DNA from: Paraburkholderia sp. BCC1886 | Lineage (GTDB): Bacteria; Pseudomonadota; Gammaproteobacteria; Burkholderiales; Burkholderiaceae | Direction of reading: 5' to 3' | DNA length: 64,000 nucleotides | NCBI RefSeq assembly: GCF_900996245.1 | Contig: NZ_CAAJGK010000129.1 | Location: 186,001 to 250,000, forward strand | Shown here: positions 1 through 8,046 of the stretch, one piece after another | Layout: every line of letters starts with the position of its first letter | Position numbering within the stretch: position 1 is the first letter of the stretch | Notes under the pieces: generated by a model | Seen by the model: the letters and a program-made list of their open reading frames with translations, nothing else | Told to the model about the DNA's origin: nothing | Databases searched by the model: none | Translations under genes and position numbers: made by a program

Positions 1-66
1 CGTGGCGCTCATGAGGGTAAGGCCGAACGCGCCGGCGCCGATCAACTGGTGGGAAAGTCGGGTCAT
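1..66 (-). CDS. N-terminal fragment of an unidentified, probably exported protein
   Basis: Only the first 22 codons are inside the window; the gene continues beyond base 1. The start ATG at 66 has a GGAG about eight bases upstream. The visible peptide (MTRLSHQLIGAGAFGL and on) has a short basic start and a small hydrophobic stretch, so it could be a signal peptide or a first membrane segment. It lies 58 bases downstream of the AraC-type regulator in the same orientation and may be co-transcribed with it. Too little is present to name a family. Confidence 0.55.
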   Translation of the reverse strand, partial: MTRLSHQLIGAGAFGLTLMSAT

Positions 67-124
67 CGAGTGTCTCCGTTTTTTAGAAAAATTCCGCGGC
101 CGTGTCGCCGTGGTGAACTGCGGG

Positions 125-1162
125 TCAGGCTTCCAGTTGAACCCCACTGGCGGACGTGGCGGACGTGGCGGACGTGGCAGCGCTGATGTCGGGCGAGCCC
201 GTGGAACTCGCGGTATTGAGTTGCTGATACCCGCGCCATCGCGACGGCGACATCTCTTTTTGCAACAGGAACTGCCGGTTGAAATTCGACAGATTATTGA
301 AGCCGACCTGATAGCAGATATCGGTGACGGTCAGTTCGCCCGACATGAGCAACTGGCACGCGAGATTGATCCGCAACCGGTTCACGTACTGCACGAAGGG
401 CACGCCGGTATGACGGCGGAAATAGCGGGAAAAGGCGCTGGCGCTCTGTCCCGCGAGTTCGGCCAGCTCCGTCTCCCGTAGCTCCTGCGACAGGTTCTTG
501 CCGATATAAGCGAGCACATGATTGATACGGGTCCCGGCATAGCTCGCGGGGTCGGCGCGATAGGCAGCGCTGGTCAGCTTCACGGGATCCACGCTTTGCA
601 CGAGCAGTTCGAGCAAAGCGAAAAACAGCGTGATGCGCCGCATGCCTTGCGCGCCCAGCATCTCGCGCATGATCGGTTCGGCTGCCGCGCCGGTTTTCGA
701 TGAGAACAGCACTCCGGAGGCAGAAGCTTCGAGCAGGGATGTCATGCGCGCGAGTTCCGGAAAGACCAGGACCGCACGCGCGATGAATCCGGCGTCGAAT
801 TGCAGGATCAGGCACCGCTCGTCCACGTGCTCACCCGGCGAGACATGACTGACCCAGTTGTGCGGGAGATTGCTTCCCATCATCACGAGATTGCCGGGCG
901 CGAAGTTGCCGACGTAATCGCCGACGAAGTAGGTGCCCGTGGTCGACGTGACGAGCTGGATTTCGTATTCCGGATGAAAGTGCCAGCGCACCGTGCGGTA
1001 GGGATAACCATGCGACCAGACCTTGAACGACTCGTCGCGCGGTACGGCGACCAGTTCGAGATCGGGTTGAACGATATTCGCGCGGCGGGCGTCCAGACGT
1101 GCTGCGCGGCAAGATCCGCATGCTCCGCACCGACACGTCGTGGTGCCCAGAATGGTGTGCAT
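125..1162 (-). CDS. AraC-family transcriptional regulator with cupin-like sensor domain
   Basis: This is a 345-residue cytoplasmic DNA-binding regulator. Residues about 35-190 form a cupin-like sensor region (WHFHPEYEIQLV, then GNLVMMGSNLPHNWVS). Residues about 212-310 carry the double helix-turn-helix of AraC proteins, ending in CYQVGFNNLSNFNRQF. The start at 1162 is supported by a GGAGG seven bases upstream. Two oddities stand out. The first 18 residues hold four cysteines in a C-x-C-x2-C-x2-C pattern, and the C-terminus ends in a Ser-Ala-Thr tandem repeat. It is divergent from the type III secretion operon, so a role in controlling it is possible, but its nearest partner may be the truncated gene at the window edge. 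The inducer is unknown. Confidence 0.9.
   Translation of the reverse strand: MHTILGTTTCRCGACGSCRAARLDARRANIVQPDLELVAVPRDESFKVWSHGYPYRTVRWHFHPEYEIQLVTSTTGTYFVGDYVGNFAPGNLVMMGSNLPHNWVSHVSPGEHVDERCLILQFDAGFIARAVLVFPELARMTSLLEASASGVLFSSKTGAAAEPIMREMLGAQGMRRITLFFALLELLVQSVDPVKLTSAAYRADPASYAGTRINHVLAYIGKNLSQELRETELAELAGQSASAFSRYFRRHTGVPFVQYVNRLRINLACQLLMSGELTVTDICYQVGFNNLSNFNRQFLLQKEMSPSRWRGYQQLNTASSTGSPDISAATSATSATSASGVQLEA
148..180. repeat. 9-bp tandem repeat inside the AraC gene
   Basis: Three perfect copies of TGGCGGACG plus a partial fourth lie near the 3' end of the regulator gene. On the minus strand they encode a SATSATSAT-like tail after the DNA-binding domain. The unit is a multiple of three, so copy changes keep the frame. 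Confidence 0.85.
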
Positions 1163-1402
1163 CTGTCTACCTCCACCGGATTTTTTATTTGCGTCTCGCA
1201 GCGAGCATGGTGCGCTCCGCAGTGAGTGAAAAATAGCCCTGCGGCGGAACTTTCACCACTGAAATTGGAACCGCAAACCGATACTAATTTGCATGCGGGT
1301 AAGCCCGTATCGCCTCGAGAGTCAACTTTTGTGCAACGCAGCAGCTTCGTGAGCGGCGTGATGAGCCGACCGGCGCACGCGCTGCGCTCCCAAAACCCTC
1401 GC

Positions 1403-1464
1403 TTCGTTTCCACGCCAGGCACTTCGCGTGGAGCTCGCGCGGACCGGGCGCGCGTTGCTAAGGT
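1403..1464 (+). promoter_or_regulatory. hrpII/PIP box with spaced -10 element upstream of hrpB1
   Basis: TTCG at 1403-1406 and TTCG at 1423-1426 are separated by exactly 16 bases, the TTCG-N16-TTCG arrangement recognised by HrpB/HrpX-type AraC activators. A TAAGGT hexamer at 1459-1464 fits the YANNNT -10 rule, 32 bases after the box, as in functional Ralstonia and Xanthomonas promoters. It sits in a 423-base non-coding stretch (1163-1585) between the divergent AraC gene and hrpB1. The start of hrpB1 is 122 bases beyond the hexamer. I see no other feature in that stretch. Confidence 0.8.
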
Positions 1465-1585
1465 GGGATGCGTCGCCAGTAGCGGCAGGCGCGCCCGGAC
1501 CGGAACATGGGCCGTGCCGCGGCCTGGCAAGCGTCCCGGCGCAACGGCTGGCGCCCAGCGCCCTTATTCCTGGAGATCCAACCTC

Positions 1586-2179
1586 ATGCTCCCGAGCCAG
1601 TCCACACCGTCGTCAGCGAGTGCGCTGCCCGACTACCTGCAATGCAGTCACGACGTGGTCTGCGGCCTGATCGAGACGGCTTCGGCGGCGCTGTTCGCCC
1701 ATTTCCCGAAAGCCGCCGGCGACACGCTCGACGTCGAACTGGTGCTCGACGCGCTGCGGGTGTTCCGCCCGAAGGTCGCCGAAATCGGCATGCTCGACGG
1801 CGTGCTGCATATCGTGCACGGCCGCTGGGACGATGCCGCGCACGCGCTGCGCGCGGTGATCGATCTCGCGCCGGACTTCGCCTACGCCAAGGCGATGATG
1901 GCCTACTGCCTCGCCTCGCAAGGCGAGTCGGGCTGGCGTCAATGGGCGCACAACGCGCTCGAATCGAATCCGAACGAAGAGACGCTCGCGCTGGTGCGCG
2001 CGCTGGAAGCGCGTGAAGACCTGCATCACGCAATGCGCGACTATCGCGGCGGCGAATTCGTGATCCCGGAGTCGTGCCAGGCACTCGCGGACGACGCTCG
2101 CGCGGCCGAACAGGCAGCGAGTCCGGCGGCAAACTCGCTGCCGCTGACAGACGTGCAGTACAGCTATCTGCGCGCCTGA
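1586..2179 (+). CDS. hrpB1: Type III secretion protein HrpB1 (HrpB1/HrpK family)
   Basis: This is a 197-residue soluble protein opening the secretion operon. It matches the HrpB1/HrpK family in its TPR-like arrangement: VLDALRVFRPKVAEIGMLDG, then HIVHGRWDDAAHALRAV, then AKAMMAYCLASQG. Family members are Hrp group II accessory proteins, found in the periplasm in Xanthomonas and needed for pilus formation. I start at the ATG at 1586, after a GGAG, although the frame is open much further upstream. The upstream extension covers the hrpII box and is Arg-rich, so it is not likely coding. A second, shorter family member lies at 13619-14071. Confidence 0.88.
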   Translation: MLPSQSTPSSASALPDYLQCSHDVVCGLIETASAALFAHFPKAAGDTLDVELVLDALRVFRPKVAEIGMLDGVLHIVHGRWDDAAHALRAVIDLAPDFAYAKAMMAYCLASQGESGWRQWAHNALESNPNEETLALVRALEAREDLHHAMRDYRGGEFVIPESCQALADDARAAEQAASPAANSLPLTDVQYSYLRA

Positions 2180-2252
2180 ACTCAAGAGCTTTAAGCATGG
2201 GCCTGAGGGCTTACCTGACGAGCACACTCCAGTCACCGAGCGAGGAACCATC

Positions 2253-2654
2253 ATGAGCGAATCGATTGGCAACGCGAACCCGCTGGTCAGCGCGGCGCTA
2301 AACGCGCTGGAGCAGGGCGGCGACGTCGCCGGCGCGGTGCCGCCGGCGGGTGCCGCGGAAAAGTTTCAGGCGCTGATGGATCAGCCGCAACTGAGCCCGC
2401 CCGGCGCGCACGCGGGTGGCGACGAAACCCTGTTCACGCAGATGGTCTCGACGCACGACGCCGCCGCGCAGGCCGCAATGGATCACATGACGGAGTTCTC
2501 GCAGCAGGCCGGCAACATGGACATCAAACAGGTGATTGCGCAGTCGGCTCAGGCGGCGATGGAAATGTACCAGGTGCAGTTCGACTTTCAGGCGAAGATG
2601 AGCGTGGTCTCTTCGTCGAAGTCGTCGGCGGAAACCTTGATGAAGAACCAGTAG
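2253..2654 (+). CDS. sctI: Type III secretion inner-rod protein SctI (HrpB2)
   Basis: This is a small 133-residue protein with no cysteine and no signal peptide, typical of the HrpB2/SctI inner-rod family. The amphipathic C-terminal half (MEMYQVQFDFQAKMSVVSSS, ending SSAETLMKNQ) is the diagnostic conserved part, similar to other rod proteins. In Xanthomonas, HrpB2 is needed for pilus assembly and is itself an early T3S substrate. The start has a GAGGAA eight bases upstream. The gap to hrpB1 is 73 bases, and sctJ begins two bases after its stop, so the three genes are co-transcribed. Confidence 0.88.
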   Translation: MSESIGNANPLVSAALNALEQGGDVAGAVPPAGAAEKFQALMDQPQLSPPGAHAGGDETLFTQMVSTHDAAAQAAMDHMTEFSQQAGNMDIKQVIAQSAQAAMEMYQVQFDFQAKMSVVSSSKSSAETLMKNQ

Positions 2655-2656
2655 CC

Positions 2657-3493
2657 ATGAAGCGGCCTTCATCGCCTCGCGCGGGTCGTGCGCGAACCCT
2701 GCGTCGTGTCGCGCTGGTGTTCGCGCTGGCAGGCTGCACGTTGCTGGCGTCGTGCAAGAAGGAGTTGTACGCGAACCTGAGCGAGCAGGACGTCAACGAG
2801 ATGACCGTCGCGCTGCTGGAGCGCGGCGTGAACGCGGATAAAACCAGCGCGGATGGCGGCAAGACCTACACCCTCGAAGTCGGCGACGGCGACATGGTGC
2901 GGGCCATGCAGATTCTCAGCGTCGAGGGTCTGCCGCACAGCCGCTTCGACAACCTCGGCACGCTCTTCAAGAAAGACGGTCTCGTGTCCACGCCGACCGA
3001 AGAACGCGTGCGCTTCATCTATGGTCTCTCGCAGGAATTGTCGGGCACGCTGTCGCATATCGACGGCGTGATGTTCGCGCGCGTGCAGATCGTGCTGCCG
3101 AACAACGATCCGCTCGCGCAGCAGGTGAAGCCGTCGTCGGCGGCGGTGTTCATCAAATACCGGCCGCAGGCGGATATCGGCGCGCTGGTGCCGCAAATCA
3201 AGAACCTCGTGGTGCATAGCGTCGAAGGGCTGTCGTACGACCAGGTCAGCGTCACGGCCGTGGCCGCCGAGCCCGTCGAAATCGCCGCGGCCACTCCGGC
3301 CCAACCGTATCCGTGGCGCTGGCTCGCCGTGGGCGGGATTGCGCTGCTAGCCGCGCTAGCCGCCGCTTTTCTGATCTGGCGTCAGACCGTGGAGCGGCGT
3401 CTCGCGCCGACCGTCGAGGTGCTGGGCGGTCGCCTGGCGGAGCTATCGGCGGGCGTGTCGTCGCTGCGTCGCAAGCGCGGCTCCTCGGTGTGA
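2657..3493 (+). CDS. sctJ: Type III secretion inner-membrane ring lipoprotein SctJ (YscJ/HrcJ)
   Basis: This is a 278-residue lipoprotein of the periplasmic inner ring. Residues 16-33 are a lipoprotein signal ending in the lipobox L30-A31-S32-C33. Next come the YscJ/FliF ring-building motifs: ELYANLSEQDVNEMTVALLE, then the region with LPHSRFDNLGTLFKKDGLVS, and GTLSHIDGVMFARVQIVLP. A single transmembrane helix near residues 221-244 anchors the C-terminus, followed by a short basic tail. Size and layout match HrcJ proteins of Ralstonia and Xanthomonas. It lies two bases after sctI. Confidence 0.96.
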   Translation: MKRPSSPRAGRARTLRRVALVFALAGCTLLASCKKELYANLSEQDVNEMTVALLERGVNADKTSADGGKTYTLEVGDGDMVRAMQILSVEGLPHSRFDNLGTLFKKDGLVSTPTEERVRFIYGLSQELSGTLSHIDGVMFARVQIVLPNNDPLAQQVKPSSAAVFIKYRPQADIGALVPQIKNLVVHSVEGLSYDQVSVTAVAAEPVEIAAATPAQPYPWRWLAVGGIALLAALAAAFLIWRQTVERRLAPTVEVLGGRLAELSAGVSSLRRKRGSSV

Positions 3494-3539
3494 CCAGAGG
3501 CATCCCGTACCGCGCGAGTAAAAGCACAGGAACACGCCC

Positions 3540-4286
3540 ATGAGCACGCTCGCCGATTCGCCGTATCAACGCACCGCGGCCGCGTTGAGCGCATGGCAGC
3601 GCAACGTGCGGGGTCTGATGCAATGGGCGCATCCGTCGTGGCTCGCCGCCGCGCTGTCGATCGACGAGCAGGCGGCTGCGCTGCTCGTGCGTGAGCTCGG
3701 TCGTCTGGACGAGACGGACGCACGGGCGAACGCGTGCTCGCAGGCCTTGCTGCGGAGCATCGGCGCTTCGCTGCCGACGCTCGATGCCCTCGCGCAACCC
3801 GGAGCAGCGCGTCTCGATGCGATGTTGCCCGCCTCGGGTTTGCAGGTGCTGCGCCTGCGCGCATTGCGGTTCAGGCGCGGCGAGATCCGGCGCATCGTCG
3901 ACAAGCGCACCCGCGCACAGGTCGCGCAATGGGCCGGCATGCCGATGGAGCGTCTGGGCGGCGATCTCGCGAACGAACGCACGGCCGCGCCCGACATCGC
4001 GCAGATGGCCGCACGCGTGCCCATTCCACCGGTCGCGATGCTGGCCGGCGAGGCGCTCGCGCTCGAAGGATACGCGCTGCTCAAACGCGACCTGCGCAGC
4101 ACGCGCTCGCCGTGTCCGTTGTTGCGAATGGCCTTGCCGCGCCACGGCGCGAGCAAACACACCGGCAGCACAGCGCGATCTCACTGGGTCACGGCGATTC
4201 CCGCCGATGTCGATCAAGGCGGCACGGCCAGGCTCTTCACCCAGCTTCCCCATCTTTTGCCGGAGTGGGCATGGTTATTTGGCTAA
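3540..4286 (+). CDS. sctK: Type III secretion accessory cytosolic protein SctK (HrpB4)
   Basis: This 248-residue soluble protein is in the position of HrpB4, between sctJ and sctL, as in Ralstonia and Xanthomonas hrpB operons. Its sequence fits the fast-evolving HrpB4 family, including the Trp-rich N-terminus (WQRNVRGLMQWAHPSWLA) and the RALRFRRGEIRRIVD segment. SctK proteins link the C-ring to the export apparatus. Assignment rests on family resemblance plus synteny. Its 3' end overlaps sctL by 16 bases. Confidence 0.82.
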   Translation: MSTLADSPYQRTAAALSAWQRNVRGLMQWAHPSWLAAALSIDEQAAALLVRELGRLDETDARANACSQALLRSIGASLPTLDALAQPGAARLDAMLPASGLQVLRLRALRFRRGEIRRIVDKRTRAQVAQWAGMPMERLGGDLANERTAAPDIAQMAARVPIPPVAMLAGEALALEGYALLKRDLRSTRSPCPLLRMALPRHGASKHTGSTARSHWVTAIPADVDQGGTARLFTQLPHLLPEWAWLFG

Positions 4287-5053
4287 GCAATCCCCGCCAG
4301 GCCACTCAGCCGGCCGGCAGCGAACGCGTGCGCTTCGGCGTGCACGGCGACATCCTGCCGCGTGAGACCTTCGGCGCGCTGGTCGACGTCGCGGTGGCCT
4401 ACGAACAGGCGACGCAGGAAGCCGACGCCGAACTGGCCGCGGCACGTCACGAAGCCGCCGGAATCATCGCGGCCGGTCGCGAAGAAGTCGACGCGCTACT
4501 CGCCGAGGCACGCCGCGAGTACGAAACCGCCGCGCAACGCGGCTACGACGAAGGCCTCGCGCAAGGCGTCGCCGACTGGTTAGCGGGCGTCGCGCAGGCG
4601 GGCGGCGCGGCGCGCGCGGCGCAACACGACATGCGTGGCCGGATGGCGGAGATCGTCGCGGTCGCCGTCGAACAGATCGTGCGCAGCGAAGGCGGCACGG
4701 CGCTATTCGAGCGGGCACTCGCCGCAGTGGATCGGATCGTCGAGGGCTCGACGTATTTGCGCGTCGCCGTGCATCCCGACGATCTGGACGACGCGCGCAC
4801 CGCCTTCGAAGGACTGGCGAGCCGCTGGCGCGACCTCGGCCGTCCGTTGCCGATGACGGTGGTAGCCGACCGTCGGCTCGCGCCCGGCAGCTGCCTGTGC
4901 GAGTCCGATCTCGGTCTGGTCGATGCCAGCGTGTCGACGCAACTGCGCACCATGCGCGCCGCGATCGCGCGCGCGTTGAAGGCGGCGGTGCAGGACGGCG
5001 AACCCGACGCGTCGAATGCGACCGACCCATCGCTGCAAGGAGCCGCGTCATGA
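4271..5053 (+). CDS. sctL: Type III secretion ATPase stator SctL (HrpB5/YscL type)
   Basis: This is a 260-residue cytosolic protein that holds the SctN ATPase to the sorting platform. Its middle is a long Ala/Glu/Arg-rich helix with coiled-coil character (EADAELAAARHEAAGII and on), as in YscL/FliH and V-ATPase E subunits. The C-terminal half carries the family features LRVAVHPDDLDDAR and LAPGSCLCESDLGLVDASV. I chose the ATG at 4271, which overlaps sctK, because earlier in-frame starts run through sctK in another frame. The stop overlaps the sctN start as ATGA. Confidence 0.9.
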   Translation: MVIWLSNPRQATQPAGSERVRFGVHGDILPRETFGALVDVAVAYEQATQEADAELAAARHEAAGIIAAGREEVDALLAEARREYETAAQRGYDEGLAQGVADWLAGVAQAGGAARAAQHDMRGRMAEIVAVAVEQIVRSEGGTALFERALAAVDRIVEGSTYLRVAVHPDDLDDARTAFEGLASRWRDLGRPLPMTVVADRRLAPGSCLCESDLGLVDASVSTQLRTMRAAIARALKAAVQDGEPDASNATDPSLQGAAS

Positions 5054-6471
5054 ACGCCGTCGTCACACCGCTTCCCGAACCGGCTTCCGAACCGGACCAG
5101 TCTGTTCAAAACCATCGCCCGCTGCAGGGCGCGCATTTCCGGCAACTCACCGACGCGATCGAACGCGAACTGCTCGCCAGCGTGCGCGTGCGGCAGAGCG
5201 GCAAGATCATCGAAGTCATCGGCACGCTAATCAAGGTCGCGGGCCTCGACCTGCAACTCGGCGAGTTGTGCGAACTGCGCGCAGCGGACGGCACCTTGCT
5301 GCAGCATGGCGAAGTCATCGGCTTCACACGTGACTACGCGCTCGTGTCGCCGTTCGCGCGACTGGCCCAGGTCTCGCGTTCCACCCAGGTCATCGGGCTC
5401 GGCCGCCCGCTCTCGGTGAAGGTGGGCGACAAGCTGCTGGGGCGGGTGATCGACAGTCTGGGCGAGCCGATCGACGGCCTCGGGCCTATCGACATCGACA
5501 CCACGCGACCTATTTTCGCGGACCCGCCGAGTCCGATGACGCGACGCCTGATCGGGCAGTCGATGGCCACCGGCGTGCGCGCGATCGATGCGTTGACCAC
5601 CATCGCCGAAGGTCAGCGCATGGGAATTTTTGCGCCGGCCGGCGTCGGCAAGAGCACCTTGCTCGGCATGCTGGCGCGCGGCGCACAATGCGATATCAAC
5701 GTGATCGCGCTGATCGGCGAGCGCGGCCGCGAAGTGCGCGAATTCGTCGAGCTGATACTCGGGCCGCAGGGCATGGCGCGCTCGGTCGTGGTGTGCGCGA
5801 CGTCGGACCGCTCGTCGATCGAGCGCGCGAAAGCCGCATACGTGGCCACGGCCATCGCCGAACATTTCCGTGACGAAGGCAAACGCGTGCTGCTGATGAT
5901 GGACTCGCTGACGCGCTTCGCGCGCGCCGGCCGCGAAATCGGTCTGGCCGCGGGCGAGCCGCCCGCGCGGCGCGGCTTCCCGCCGTCGATTTTCGCCGAA
6001 CTGCCACGCCTGCTCGAACGCGCCGGGATGGGCGAGAAAGGTTCGATTACCGCGCTCTACACCGTGCTTGCCGAAGACGAATCCGGCAGCGATCCGATTG
6101 CCGAGGAAGTGCGCGGCGTGCTCGACGGCCACCTGATCCTGTCGCGCGAAATCGCCGCGAAGAACCGCTATCCCGCGATCGACGTGCTAGGCAGCCTGTC
6201 GCGCGTGATGCCGCAAGTGGTGAGCCGCGACTACCTCGCGGCGTCGACGCGGTTGCGCGAACTGCTCGCCCAGCATCGCGACGTGGAGATGCTGCTGCAG
6301 GTCGGCGAATATCAGGCGGGCTCGAATCCGCTGGCTGACGAAGCGATTGCGAAGATCGACGCGATGACGGCCTTCCTGTCGCAGCCGACCGATCATTACG
6401 CTGATCCCGCGGAAACCGCGGCGGCGCTGCTGCAACTGGTGCAGAACGCACCTTCCGGGACTAACCGATGA
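5050..6471 (+). CDS. sctN: Type III secretion ATPase SctN (HrcN)
   Basis: This 473-residue cytosolic ATPase dissociates chaperones and unfolds export substrates. It belongs to the F1-beta/FliI family. A Walker A motif, APAGVGKST, is at residues about 193-201. A Walker B-type LLMMDSLTRFARA follows at about 279-290, and a PSIFAELPRLLERAGMGEKG segment sits after it. The T3SS ATPase C-terminal domain is intact and length is normal for the family. It is translationally coupled on both sides by ATGA overlaps (sctL upstream, sctO downstream). Confidence 0.98.
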   Translation: MNAVVTPLPEPASEPDQSVQNHRPLQGAHFRQLTDAIERELLASVRVRQSGKIIEVIGTLIKVAGLDLQLGELCELRAADGTLLQHGEVIGFTRDYALVSPFARLAQVSRSTQVIGLGRPLSVKVGDKLLGRVIDSLGEPIDGLGPIDIDTTRPIFADPPSPMTRRLIGQSMATGVRAIDALTTIAEGQRMGIFAPAGVGKSTLLGMLARGAQCDINVIALIGERGREVREFVELILGPQGMARSVVVCATSDRSSIERAKAAYVATAIAEHFRDEGKRVLLMMDSLTRFARAGREIGLAAGEPPARRGFPPSIFAELPRLLERAGMGEKGSITALYTVLAEDESGSDPIAEEVRGVLDGHLILSREIAAKNRYPAIDVLGSLSRVMPQVVSRDYLAASTRLRELLAQHRDVEMLLQVGEYQAGSNPLADEAIAKIDAMTAFLSQPTDHYADPAETAAALLQLVQNAPSGTNR

Positions 6472-6965
6472 GTACGCTGGTACGACGTATCGGCGCACTG
6501 ACCCGTGCGAGCGCGCGGCGCGAGCGGATGGAGCCGGACCTGCGCGCGGCGCTCGCAGCGCGCCGCGAGGAGTGCGCGCAATTGCATGCTCAAGTCGACC
6601 AGACCGTCGCACGTCTGAACGAATTGCAGAGCGTGGCCGATCAGCACCGCGCCCGCATCGTCGCAATGATGACCGGCGCGGAGCCGTTCTCGATCGATAT
6701 CTTCGACGGCTGCCGGCGTTATCTCGAAGTGGTCGAATCGCAATGCGACGAGGCGCGCGCCGAACTCGACACACGTCGCTCCGCGGCGGTCGCGAAAGAA
6801 GCCGAAGTCGCCGGCGCAAGGCGGGCGATCGCGTTGAACCGCGGGCGCATCGACGTGTGCCGCAAGCACACGAAACAGCTGCAACAAACGCTCGACCAGG
6901 TTGCGCTCGACGCCGAAGACGAAGCCGCCGAAGAACTCGCCAGCGCGCGGCGCAGCTTCGCATGA
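6468..6965 (+). CDS. sctO: Type III secretion stalk protein SctO (HrpB7 family)
   Basis: This is a 165-residue, strongly helical protein predicted as coiled coil through most of its length, rich in Arg, Glu and Ala. That is typical of HrpB7/SctO stalks, which connect the ATPase to the export gate and engage substrates. The assignment relies on its position between sctN and sctT, its size and its helical character; the family has low sequence conservation. The start overlaps the sctN stop and its stop overlaps the sctT start, both as ATGA. Confidence 0.83.
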   Translation: MSTLVRRIGALTRASARRERMEPDLRAALAARREECAQLHAQVDQTVARLNELQSVADQHRARIVAMMTGAEPFSIDIFDGCRRYLEVVESQCDEARAELDTRRSAAVAKEAEVAGARRAIALNRGRIDVCRKHTKQLQQTLDQVALDAEDEAAEELASARRSFA

Positions 6966-7774
6966 ACGACCTGTTCCTGCTGGTCGGGCCGCGTCTCGTG
7001 CAGGATCTGCTGGTGCTGGGCGTCTGTTCGATTCGCCTCTACGTAATCATGACGCTGTTCCCGCCGACCGCCGACGGCGTGCTGCAAGGGCCGCTGCGTA
7101 ACGGCGTCGCGTTGATGTTCAGCGCCTTCATCGCGATGGCGCAGCCGGAAGGCTTCGCGCAATCGCTGAATGGGACCGTCCTGATGATCACGGGTTTGCG
7201 TGAGGCGCTGATCGGCACGGTGCTCGGCTTCGGCGCGGCCACCGTGTTCTGGGTCGCGGAGAGTGCGGGTACATATCTCGACAGTCTGAGCGGCTATAAC
7301 AACGCGCAGATTACCAATCCGATGCAATCGGAAAAGTCCACCCCGTCGGGCACTTTGTTGAGTCAGCTCGCGATCGTCGCATTCTGGACATTGGGCGGCA
7401 TGGAGTTTCTATTGCAGGCGCTCTACGACTCGTATCGCTGGTGGCCGGTGGCGTCGTCCAAGCCGATCGATACGGATTTCCTCGAGATGTTCGTGCTGCG
7501 CCAGACCGATACGATGATGCAGATGATCGCGAAACTCGCCGCGCCGATGCTGTTCGTGATGGTGCTGATCGACCTCGGTGTGAACCTCGCGTCGAAGTCC
7601 GCGCAGAAGCTCGAACTCGGTGCGCTGAGTCAGCCGATCAAGGGCGCGGTCGCCGTGCTGATGCTCGCGTTGCTGGCCGGCATCTTCGTCAACGAGGTGC
7701 GGGACCAGCTCGATTTACGTCTGTTCGCTCAACAGATGCATTCGGTTGCAATCGTGCACGGCGCGGCGCAATAA
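6962..7774 (+). CDS. sctT: Type III secretion export-gate membrane protein SctT (HrcT)
   Basis: This 270-residue integral membrane protein is a component of the export gate with SctR and SctS. It shows the YscT/FliR family pattern of hydrophobic helices with the motifs SIRLYVIMTLFPPTADGVLQ, GLREALIGTVLGF, and the C-terminal KLAAPMLFVMVLIDLGVNLA. It is the last gene of the hrpB1-sctT operon and the only export-gate component in this window; sctR, S, U and V must lie elsewhere. A TTCG-N16-TTCG box begins ten bases after its stop. Confidence 0.95.
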   Translation: MNDLFLLVGPRLVQDLLVLGVCSIRLYVIMTLFPPTADGVLQGPLRNGVALMFSAFIAMAQPEGFAQSLNGTVLMITGLREALIGTVLGFGAATVFWVAESAGTYLDSLSGYNNAQITNPMQSEKSTPSGTLLSQLAIVAFWTLGGMEFLLQALYDSYRWWPVASSKPIDTDFLEMFVLRQTDTMMQMIAKLAAPMLFVMVLIDLGVNLASKSAQKLELGALSQPIKGAVAVLMLALLAGIFVNEVRDQLDLRLFAQQMHSVAIVHGAAQ

Positions 7775-7783
7775 CAGCGACGC

Positions 7784-7807
7784 TTCGTGCGGCCATCCCA
7801 CACTTCG
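7784..7807 (+). promoter_or_regulatory. TTCG-N16-TTCG (hrpII-type) box upstream of hrpB
   Basis: TTCG at 7784-7787 and TTCG at 7804-7807 have exactly 16 bases between them. The box is 239 bases before the hrpB ATG, in the 272-base gap after sctT. I see no YANNNT hexamer at the 30-32 base spacing found at the two best boxes here, only TACGGT at 7825-7830, which is too close. It could be a chance match or an autoregulatory site. The rest of the gap shows nothing I recognise apart from a good AGGGAG ribosome site before hrpB. Confidence 0.45.
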
Positions 7808-8046
7808 CGCGAAGCTCGCACGGGTACGGTCGCCGGTTCGCTGCAGATCTTCAACAGTTCTCAAATCCCGCTATTACGTTAGGTTTGTTGATCTTTTTCA
7901 ACTGCGTGCTCCATTACATTGGCTTCGCTGTGTCGCGTGTCTGGCAACGACGTTTCACTCGAACGTCACACGCCAAAGGTTCGCGCGTGTCTGCTCGTTC
8001 GATTCACGGGCCGGCGTGACGCGGACTGACCAACAGGGAGTTCGAC

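Noticed and set aside
1226..1585. N-terminal extension of the hrpB1 reading frame
   Set aside because: The frame is open but covers the hrpII box and -10 element, is Arg-rich, and has no ribosome site; the family begins at the ATG 1586.
7980..8001. TTCG repeats just upstream of hrpB
   Set aside because: Spacing is 14 bases, not 16, with no spaced -10 element.
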